Assembly (NCBI RefSeq): GCF_002902845.1 | Contig: NZ_PPTF01000078.1 | Location: 40,248-104,247 of the forward strand | Source: Chromobacterium sinusclupearum | Lineage (GTDB): Bacteria; Pseudomonadota; Gammaproteobacteria; Burkholderiales; Chromobacteriaceae | Length of the DNA: 64,000 nt | Direction: 5' to 3' | Part shown: piece by piece, positions 48,285 through 55,402 of the stretch | Layout: every line of letters begins with the position of its first letter | Numbering within the stretch: position 1 is the stretch's first letter | Program-made: the position numbers and the translations under genes | The notes under the pieces: generated by a model | What the model saw: only the letters and a program-made list of their open reading frames with translations | The model's database searches: none | Told to the model about the DNA's origin: nothing

Positions 48285-48313
48285 TTGACATGCCGAGCCA
48301 GCGACAACATGAT
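48285..48313 (+). promoter_or_regulatory. Promoter before the His leader
   Basis: TTGACA and CATGAT are 17 bp apart. The predicted start is at about 48320, on or next to the leader ATG, so the leader peptide may be translated from a leaderless mRNA end. Confidence 0.6.
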
Positions 48314-48319
48314 AAAGAC

Positions 48320-48409
48320 ATGAAAACTTCTCTCCATCATCGCCACCACCATCACGGCCAGCCCAAGCGCGCCGGGTGGGCGCATGTCGATTGGGAGGAG
48401 ACGCATTAG
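48320..48409 (+). CDS. Histidine-rich leader peptide (29 aa)
   Basis: A 29-codon frame starts MKTSL and continues with HHRHHHH. Two more His appear near the end (WAHV and ETH), giving eight His in all. A downstream hairpin terminator and an overlapping alternative pairing make it a typical amino-acid-sensing leader: ribosome stalling at His codons during His-tRNA shortage would allow readthrough. It resembles hisL of enteric bacteria in logic but precedes a HisRS-like gene instead of the his operon. Too short for automatic gene finders. Confidence 0.75.
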   Translation: MKTSLHHRHHHHGQPKRAGWAHVDWEETH

Positions 48410-48443
48410 CTGACTCGCCCCCTCCGTCAGCCACCACCAGACA

Positions 48444-48467
48444 GGCGCCGCCAGGCGTCTTTTTTTA
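48444..48467 (+). terminator. Attenuator-like terminator in the His leader transcript
   Basis: GGCGCC-gcca-GGCGTC (one G-U pair) followed by eight T (48460-48467). The leader segment GAGACGC (48398-48404) is complementary to GCGTCT in the terminator, so pairing there would prevent the terminator from forming. Confidence 0.7.
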
Positions 48468-48503
48468 TTTCCCGCGACTATCGCGCATACTAAGGAAAAC
48501 ATC

Positions 48504-49149
48504 ATGACCATGATCAGAGGCACCCGCATCGTCTGCGGCCGACAGGCCGCCACCCTTCGCCAACTGGAAAACCGTTTCCGGAGCTGGCTTCATTGACGCA
48601 GGCGCGGAAGAAGCCATCCTGCCCGCCTTGTGGGGACAGGACACCTTCATCGCTAAAGCTGGCGGCAGCGAAATACTCGAACAAATGTGGGCCTTCCCGG
48701 ATCGCAAAGGCAGGCCTTGCTGCCTGATACCGGAGGCCACCGCGCTGTTTCAGGAAAGAAGCAAGGAATTTCTGGACGGCCGGCGCGAAGCCAAATTCTT
48801 CTATGTCGCGCGCTGTTACCGTTATGAGCGGCCGCAAGCCGGCCGTTATCGGGAATTCACCCAACTGGGCTTCGAGTATCTGAGTGCCGACCCGGCTGCA
48901 GCCAGCCGCATGAGCCGGCAGCTCTGCCAGGGCTTCCTGGACAGCCTGGGACTGCGCTACCAGCTCGACAGCGCGGCGCGGCGCGGACTCAGCTACTACC
49001 TGAATGGCGAGGGATTCGAAATGCGCGTGCCCGAGCTGGGCGCGCAGAAACAAGTGGTGGGCGGCGGCGCCTACCGCGAGGGGGCGGGCTTCGGCGTTGG
49101 CCTGGACAGGCTGGCGCTCGCGCTTGAGGCGCAAGGCATCCCGCTTTGA
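48504..49149 (+). pseudogene. Minimal histidyl-tRNA-synthetase-like protein, apparently frameshifted near its 5' end
   Basis: From MTMIRGTRIV at 48504 one frame runs to a stop after NRFRSWLH; the next frame continues from about 48586 (GFIDAGAEE) to 49149, together aligning with the HisRS catalytic core. Motif 2 (YRYERPQAGRYREFTQLGFE) and motif 3 (GFGVGLDRLAL) are kept. RPEGT has become IPEAT and RGLDYY has become RGLSYY, so ATP binding may persist while His recognition is altered. The insertion domain and anticodon-binding domain are absent (about 214 versus 420 aa). The frame change may be a small deletion between GCTGGCT-like repeats. The intact part from TTG 48628 is 173 codons. Confidence 0.65.
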
Positions 49150-49191
49150 TGTGCAACGGCCGGGTTGCTGCCCGGCCGCGTCATGAAACGA

Positions 49192-50634
49192 TCAGCCGCC
49201 GGTGCCGCCGACGGTCAGCCCGCCGTCTATGCGCAGCGTCGGCTGGCCCACGCCGACCGGCACGCTTTGGCCTTCCTTGCCGCATACGCCGACGCCCTGA
49301 TCCAGCGCCAGGTCGTTGCCTATCATAGAGACGTAATTCAGCACTTCCGGGCCGCTGCCAATCAAGGTGGCGCCCTTGACCGGGTAGCTGAGCTTGCCGT
49401 TCTCGATGCGCCACGCTTCGGACGCGGAGAACACGAACTTGCCGCTGGTGATGTCCACCTGGCCGCCGCCGAAATTCACCGCGTACAGGCCATCCTTGAC
49501 CGAGGCGATGATTTCCTGCGGATCGCGCTGGCCGGCCAGCATATAGGTATTGGTCATGCGCGGCATCGGAATGCTGGCATACGATTCGCGGCGGCCATTG
49601 CCGGTGGGCGCCACCTGCATCAAGCGCGAATTCATCGCGTCCTGCATATAGCCCTTGAGGATGCCGTCCTCGATCAACACCGTGCGCTGCGTGGCATTGC
49701 CCTCGTCGTCGATGGCCAGCGCGCCGCGGCGCCCGCCCATCACGCCGTCGTCCACCACGGTGACGCCCTGGGCGGCCACCCGTTGGCCCACCATGCCGGA
49801 GAAGGCCGAAGTGCCCTTGCGATTGAAATCGCCTTCCAGACCGTGGCCGATCGCCTCGTGCAGCAGCACGCCGGGCCAGCCCGGCCCCAGCACCACCGTC
49901 ATCTGGCCTGCCGGCGCCGGCCGGGCGTCAAGATTCACCAGCGCCTGCTTCACCGCCTCGCGCACATAACGCTCCACCACGGCGTCGTCGAAATAGGCCA
50001 GATCGAAACGGCCGCCGCCGCCGGACGAGCCCTGCTCGCGCCGGCCGTTCTGCTCGGCGATCACCATGACGGACAGCCTGACCAGCGGACGCACGTCGGC
50101 GGCGCGCACGCCGTCATGGCGCGCGACGTACACTACGTCGTACTCCATGGCGAGGCCGGCCATCACCTGGATCACTCGCGGATCGATGGCCTTGGCCAGC
50201 TTCTCCACTTTTTCCAGCAACGCCACCTTGGCCGCGGCCTCCAGGCTATGGCACGGGTCGATGGACGGATACAGCGACTGCGGCTTGCGCTTCTCTACCG
50301 CGCCGGCGCTGCCATCGCCGCCGACATTGCCGATGGCGCGCACCGCTTCCGCGGCGCGGGTCAGCGCGTCCTGATGGATCGCGTCGGAATAGGCGAAGGC
50401 CGTCTTGTCGCCGGCGACGGCGCGCACGCCGACGCCCTGGTCGATGCTGAAGCTGCCGGACTTGACGATGCCCTCTTCCAGATGCCAGCCCTCGTTGCGG
50501 GTGTACTGAAAGTAGAGGTCGGCATAGTCGATGGCGTGATGGCGCATATGCGACAGCGTGCGCTCCAGCGCGGCCTCATCCAGACCGTAGGGCTTGAGCA
50601 GCAGATCGTTTGCGATGGTGAAGGCGTCTTGCAT
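49192..50634 (-). CDS. tldD: Metalloprotease TldD
   Basis: The 480-residue peptidase works with TldE/PmbA in processing small peptides, including microcin B17 and CcdA antitoxin in E. coli. The metal motif HEAIGHGLEGD is clear (H259, E260, H264), as are SFSIDQGVGVRAVAGDK and the C-terminal SVPVGVGQPTLRIDGG. Third gene of the leftward yhdP-nit-tldD unit, 9 bp after nit. TldE is not in the window. With a microcin encoded in the prophage the pair is suggestive, but no link is shown. Confidence 0.95.
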   Translation of the reverse strand: MQDAFTIANDLLLKPYGLDEAALERTLSHMRHHAIDYADLYFQYTRNEGWHLEEGIVKSGSFSIDQGVGVRAVAGDKTAFAYSDAIHQDALTRAAEAVRAIGNVGGDGSAGAVEKRKPQSLYPSIDPCHSLEAAAKVALLEKVEKLAKAIDPRVIQVMAGLAMEYDVVYVARHDGVRAADVRPLVRLSVMVIAEQNGRREQGSSGGGGRFDLAYFDDAVVERYVREAVKQALVNLDARPAPAGQMTVVLGPGWPGVLLHEAIGHGLEGDFNRKGTSAFSGMVGQRVAAQGVTVVDDGVMGGRRGALAIDDEGNATQRTVLIEDGILKGYMQDAMNSRLMQVAPTGNGRRESYASIPMPRMTNTYMLAGQRDPQEIIASVKDGLYAVNFGGGQVDITSGKFVFSASEAWRIENGKLSYPVKGATLIGSGPEVLNYVSMIGNDLALDQGVGVCGKEGQSVPVGVGQPTLRIDGGLTVGGTGG

Positions 50635-50643
50635 GGTGTTCTT

Positions 50644-51453
50644 TCAGCGTATGACCCGGTGCGCCAACGCAGGCAAGCCGCTGCGCACCGAGTGGATCAG
50701 TTCGGGATCGAGCTCCGCGGTGACCACGCCCTCGCCGCGCGGCAACTCGGCGAGGATGCGCCCCCAGGGGTCGATGATCATGGTGTGGCCATGGGTATGC
50801 CGGCCGTTTTCATGCGTGCCGCCCTGGGCCGAAGCCATCAGGTAGCATTGATTCTCTATCGCCCGCGCTCTGAGCAAAGCCTCCCAATGGGCTTGCCCGG
50901 TCGTGGCGGTGAAGGCCGCTGGCAGGATCAGCAGATCGAACGGCGCCAGCAGGCGGAATAGCTCTGGGAAACGCAGGTCGTAACAGATGCCGAGGGCGAT
51001 GTCGGCCAGCGGCGTCTCGGCCTTGATCGGGGTCTGGCCGGGACGGATGGTGTTGGATTCGCAATAGCTCTCGCCCTGGCCGGTAAAGCCGAACAGGTGG
51101 ATTTTGTCGTAACGCGCCGCCACTTCTCCCTGAGGGCTGAACAGCAGGCTGCTGTTGTATACCTTGTCCGCCTCTTCGCAGCGCAGCGGCACCGTGCCGC
51201 CCAGCAGCCACAGGCCATGGCGGCGCGCCATGTCGGACAGCGCCCGCTGAATCGGGCCATCGCCAAAGGCCTCGCGCAGCGCCACTTTATCGGTATCCTT
51301 GGCGCCCATCAGGCAAAAATATTCCGGCAGCACCGCCAGTTGCGCGCCGCGCGCGGCCGCCTCGGCCAGCAGCTGGTCAGCCTTGGCCAGATTGGCCTCT
51401 ACGTTGAGGCCGGACACCATCTGCACCGCAGCGGCGATGAATTTCTGCATCAT
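50644..51453 (-). CDS. Carbon-nitrogen hydrolase (nitrilase superfamily, Nit-type)
   Basis: The 269-residue protein has the Glu-Lys-Cys triad of the superfamily: E44 in AVLPEYF, K117 in RYDKIHLF and C157 in LGICYDLRFPEL. Related to Nit1/NIT2 enzymes that hydrolyse deaminated glutathione or omega-amides. The ATGATG start overlaps the yhdP stop by 4 bp, so it is cotranscribed. The substrate cannot be told from sequence. Confidence 0.92.
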   Translation of the reverse strand: MMQKFIAAAVQMVSGLNVEANLAKADQLLAEAAARGAQLAVLPEYFCLMGAKDTDKVALREAFGDGPIQRALSDMARRHGLWLLGGTVPLRCEEADKVYNSSLLFSPQGEVAARYDKIHLFGFTGQGESYCESNTIRPGQTPIKAETPLADIALGICYDLRFPELFRLLAPFDLLILPAAFTATTGQAHWEALLRARAIENQCYLMASAQGGTHENGRHTHGHTMIIDPWGRILAELPRGEGVVTAELDPELIHSVRSGLPALAHRVIR

Positions 51454-54400
51454 GGTTGGTTTCCTCTGAACTTGACCGGCTCGCCGACATTCACCCGCTT
51501 CACCTGCGGGTCCTTCAGCGATCCTGTCACAGAATATTCCAGCGTGAGTATCTTGCCCACCGGATCCTGCAAAACCTTTTGCGCCGCCAGGGTGGCGATG
51601 CCCACCACCGGGTTCAGCAAGGCGGCGCCGGCCGCCAGGGCCACGCTTTCGGCGACGTGCGGCACCACCTTGACTTGCAGGGTCTGCGTCTCGCGGCCCA
51701 GGTCCACGCTGCCGGCGATGCCGACCTCGGCCGCAGGGCTTCGCATCTCCACCTTGTCGGAGCGGAACACGCCATCGCGCACGCTGGCCTTGCCTTGCAG
51801 CGCATCGAAGGCGAAACCGTCGCTGAAGACATCAGTAAAGTCCAGCCGAATCCGCCGCGGCAGCGATTGCAGGCTCAGCACCCCGAGCAAACGCGCCACG
51901 CCGGGATCCACCTTGGCAAAGCGTCCGTTCTTGAAATCCAGCGCCATCTGGCCGGACAGATGCGCGGCGTCCAAATCGCTCAAGCCGCCCGGCCAGCTCA
52001 ACTGCCCCGACAAACTGCCCTGGCCATTGCGGAACACATCGACTTGGCCAAAGCGCTCCAACAATTTGCCGGCATTCGATACGTCCAGTTGGAAACGCGT
52101 CTCCACCCGGCCTACGCCCTGCTCATCCACCCGCGCGCTGCCGGATAGCGTGCCTTCCGGCGCGCTCAGGCGCAAGGGGTCCATCAACCAGACGCTGCCG
52201 TTGCGCCGCGCCGTCATGTCCAGTTGGCCGATCTTGCGGTTCTGCAAGGATAGTTCGCCGATATGCACCTTCATCGCCGGCAACTGCTGCTGGGCGCTGG
52301 CGGCGCTTGGCGTTCCCTCGGCGCGCAAAGGCCAGCTCAAGGCCAGGCGCTCCAGATTGGCCTGCAGCAGGCCGGCGCCGTCCCCCAACTGATAGCTGGC
52401 GGCGCCATCCGCCTCGCGCGAGCGCAAACCCACGTTCCACAGGCCGCTCTGTCCATTGTTCGAAACCTGGGCGTCGGCTTGGTGCAGCACGAAGCCGGCG
52501 AAGCTCAATTCCGGAGTATTCAGTTGCAGCTGCAAGGGCATGCCGAGCGGCTTGTCGCCGCCATGCGCGTCCAGCCGCGACAAACCGCTCCACCATTCGT
52601 CCAGCGCCACCTTGGGCAACTGCGCCCGCACAGCCAGTCCGGAAGACGGCCACTCGCCCGGCCGGCGGCCCAAACCCAGCGCGCCGGTCTGCAAATCGCC
52701 ATCATCATTCAGCCGCAGTTTGCCTGCGAGCGCGCCGCCCAGGTCGAATTCCAGCCGCATCCCGCCGCCAAAACGGGCCGGCGCCGGCTGCAACTGCAGT
52801 TGCAGCGGCATGGCGCTATTCGCCGTCTTGCCCAACGGCGCCGGCGCGTCCAGCGCCACGCCTTGCAAGGTGCTGTCCAGCTGCAGGCTCTCCAGCCCAT
52901 CGTGCACGACGAAGCGTCCATCAACCTGCATACGGCCGGACACCAGCGGCGCCGCCAACGGCAAATATTGCTGCATCAGCGCCTTGCCGTCCGCCTCGCC
53001 GCTCAGCGCGAAGCGCATGCGCTTGTCGGCACCGGTATGCGCGGTCAGCTTCAGCGGACCGCCAAAGGCATGCAGGGTCAGGCCCTTGCTGTCCACGCCG
53101 CGCTCGGTGAAGGTCAGCACGCCCTGCGCCCCCTCCAGCGCCGGCAGCGGCAATCGTTTGAACTGCAATGCGTTATGCTTGAACTCGAGGTCGCCGCGCA
53201 GTCGGGTGGATTCATCGCCATCCAACGGCACCGCCAGTTGCAGCTTCAGGCCGGCCGGCCCTTCCGCCTTGATCTGGCCGGTAAAGCCTCCCAGCCAGCC
53301 ATCGACCGGACTCTTGGTGGTGAAAGCCAGCATGCGGTCGAGCCGGTCTTCCGCCCGGCCATTGATCTTAAGCCACGGCACGTCGGCGCCGAGTTGATCG
53401 ATGGCCACCGTCACATCCTGCAGCGGCACGCCCACCGTGGACGCGCGCTTGCCTTCCACAAGCATCGATTCGTTGTGGAAGCGCAGCTTGGCGTCGATGT
53501 CGTCTATCGTCGGCCAGCCGGTTTCATACAGCAGCTTGGCTTTTTCGACATCGGCCTCCACCAAAAACTCGCCGCCATTGCCGCCGGCAAACGGGAATTT
53601 TTCCAGATCGCCCTTCAGCTTCAACGTCAGGTTTTTCGCCGTCCCATCCTGCAGCGCCTTGCTCAGCCAGCTTGTGGTGCGCTCGCCCACCTGATGCGGC
53701 AAATAGGAGGGGATGCGCGTCGCCTTGACCGCGTCTATCGTCCCGCTCAGGTCGATCAGGCCGGCGCTGTTGCCGGGATAATGGTAGCTACCGCTCACTT
53801 GGCCGTTCAGGTCGGCATTGGCGAAGACTACTTTGCGCAACGCGATATCCAGCCCTGCGCCCTTCTGCGTCCACTCAACGTCCGCCACCAGCTTGTCAAA
53901 CGGCAAGCTGTGTCCGAACAATTCCGGATACACCACTTCGGACTGGCCGGTATCCAATTGCAGGCGGCCGCCATGCTCGTCGAACGCCACCTTGCCGCTG
54001 ACGCCGGACACGCCCGGCACATCGGCAAACGGCTGCCAGGCCAGCTTTTCGAAACGGGACTTCAGCTTGAAACTGTGCGGCGCCTCCACCGGGCCCTGCC
54101 AGCCCACGGTCAGGTCATGCAGCGCGCCGCGCGGCGCGAAGCGGGCGAACAAGGGGTTGCGGTCCAGCCCGAGGGCATGGATGAAGGGGTTCAGATTGCC
54201 GACATCGACATTATCCAGCGTCAATTCGCCGCCGCCTTGCGCGCCGGGACGCCACTCGCCCTTGATGGAAGACTTGTCGAAGGCCAGCCCGGTGGCGCTG
54301 GCCAAGGTTAAATCACTGGCCGCGATGCGGTAGCTGCCGCCCGACTGCCGATCCAGCTGCAGCTTGCCCTGCAATTGCGGCAACACCAGCTCGCGCGCGC

Positions 54401-55301
54401 TGGGCGGCGTGTAGGCCGCGTCTCGCACGCTGACATCGGCCTGCAGGCTGCTGATGGAGCCATCGGAAAACGCCATTTCCAAGGTGCCGTCGCCCTCGCC
54501 GCTGCGCAGCACGCCCAGATCGCGCATATAACGCGACCAGACGCTGGCGCGCGCGCCGTTCAGGGCCACGCGCAGCGTGCCGGACCAGTCCTGCCAGTGG
54601 TCGATGTCGTCGCCGCGCCAGCCGGCACTCAGCTCGAAGCCTTTGCCCAGCGTGGCGGCCGGCAAACCGGACAATTGCAGCTTGTGTCCCAGCAGCGTGC
54701 GCTCCAGCAACAGCCGGCCCTGCTGCAGATCCAGCCGCGGCAGGCCCAGGCGCTCATCCACCCAGCTCAGGCGGGCATTGCGGATTTCCAGCGAAGGCTG
54801 GCGCAGCAGCCAGTTGCCCAGGGCGTTGTCGTGCGACGGCCCGCTGCTCAGATCGAAGCCGTTCAGATAGATGACGCCGTTAGGATCGCGGCGCAACTCC
54901 ACCGATGGCCCATCGGCCAGCACCGACAGCCGCGGCTCCCCCGCCAGCAAGGAGGTCCAGGATGGTTGCACCGTCACGGCGCTCAAGGTCAGCGCCTGGC
55001 CGGAAACCGGATTGGCGATGGACACGCCATTCAATTCAAACCGCGGCGCCACGCCGTCCCATTGGCCGGACAGCCTGGCGATGCCGACCTTATGCCCGAG
55101 CGAAGCGGACAGGCTGTTCTCCAGCAGCGGACGGTAATGATCCAGACGCGGCAGCAGCCAGAAGGTAAAGATGGCAAACGCCGCGCACAGCAAGCTGCCG
55201 GCGACGGCCAGCGCCGCCGCGAACAGCAAAAGGCCGCGCTTCAACAGGCGCAGCACATGAATATGGGACAACGGCGACAAGGGCTTTTTCAACGATGGCA
55301 A
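51450..55301 (-). CDS. yhdP: YhdP family AsmA-like protein (DUF3971)
   Basis: The 1283-residue protein has one N-terminal membrane helix (GLLLFAAALAVAGSLLCAAF) and a very long periplasmic beta-rich region, ending with the AsmA-type C-terminal region (LAAQKVLQDPVGKILTLEYS). YhdP, TamB and AsmA relatives are thought to carry phospholipids to the outer membrane. It is the first gene of the yhdP-nit-tldD operon, divergent from glnE, an order common in beta- and gamma-proteobacteria. Confidence 0.93.
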   Translation of the reverse strand: MPSLKKPLSPLSHIHVLRLLKRGLLLFAAALAVAGSLLCAAFAIFTFWLLPRLDHYRPLLENSLSASLGHKVGIARLSGQWDGVAPRFELNGVSIANPVSGQALTLSAVTVQPSWTSLLAGEPRLSVLADGPSVELRRDPNGVIYLNGFDLSSGPSHDNALGNWLLRQPSLEIRNARLSWVDERLGLPRLDLQQGRLLLERTLLGHKLQLSGLPAATLGKGFELSAGWRGDDIDHWQDWSGTLRVALNGARASVWSRYMRDLGVLRSGEGDGTLEMAFSDGSISSLQADVSVRDAAYTPPSARELVLPQLQGKLQLDRQSGGSYRIAASDLTLASATGLAFDKSSIKGEWRPGAQGGGELTLDNVDVGNLNPFIHALGLDRNPLFARFAPRGALHDLTVGWQGPVEAPHSFKLKSRFEKLAWQPFADVPGVSGVSGKVAFDEHGGRLQLDTGQSEVVYPELFGHSLPFDKLVADVEWTQKGAGLDIALRKVVFANADLNGQVSGSYHYPGNSAGLIDLSGTIDAVKATRIPSYLPHQVGERTTSWLSKALQDGTAKNLTLKLKGDLEKFPFAGGNGGEFLVEADVEKAKLLYETGWPTIDDIDAKLRFHNESMLVEGKRASTVGVPLQDVTVAIDQLGADVPWLKINGRAEDRLDRMLAFTTKSPVDGWLGGFTGQIKAEGPAGLKLQLAVPLDGDESTRLRGDLEFKHNALQFKRLPLPALEGAQGVLTFTERGVDSKGLTLHAFGGPLKLTAHTGADKRMRFALSGEADGKALMQQYLPLAAPLVSGRMQVDGRFVVHDGLESLQLDSTLQGVALDAPAPLGKTANSAMPLQLQLQPAPARFGGGMRLEFDLGGALAGKLRLNDDGDLQTGALGLGRRPGEWPSSGLAVRAQLPKVALDEWWSGLSRLDAHGGDKPLGMPLQLQLNTPELSFAGFVLHQADAQVSNNGQSGLWNVGLRSREADGAASYQLGDGAGLLQANLERLALSWPLRAEGTPSAASAQQQLPAMKVHIGELSLQNRKIGQLDMTARRNGSVWLMDPLRLSAPEGTLSGSARVDEQGVGRVETRFQLDVSNAGKLLERFGQVDVFRNGQGSLSGQLSWPGGLSDLDAAHLSGQMALDFKNGRFAKVDPGVARLLGVLSLQSLPRRIRLDFTDVFSDGFAFDALQGKASVRDGVFRSDKVEMRSPAAEVGIAGSVDLGRETQTLQVKVVPHVAESVALAAGAALLNPVVGIATLAAQKVLQDPVGKILTLEYSVTGSLKDPQVKRVNVGEPVKFRGNQP

Positions 55302-55402
55302 ACCGTTACAATGGCATGAGTGAGAGATACGGCGCGAAACCGGCTGCAGCCCGCCCCTGGCGCCGCCGTCACCCGGCCACGCGCCAAGCCGTCGGAGCTA
55401 TT

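Noticed and set aside
49192..50634. TldD as the maturation protease of the prophage microcin
   Set aside because: TldD/E processes some microcins, but the predicted leader is of the double-glycine type cut by ABC-exporter peptidases, and tldD sits in a conserved housekeeping operon; no link can be claimed.
49165..50961. 598-codon rightward frame opposite tldD and nit
   Set aside because: Spans two genes with conserved catalytic motifs on the other strand, so it is a shadow.
52263..54311. 682-codon rightward frame opposite yhdP
   Set aside because: Antisense shadow; product is Gln/Arg/Ala-rich low complexity and the sense protein is clearly YhdP.
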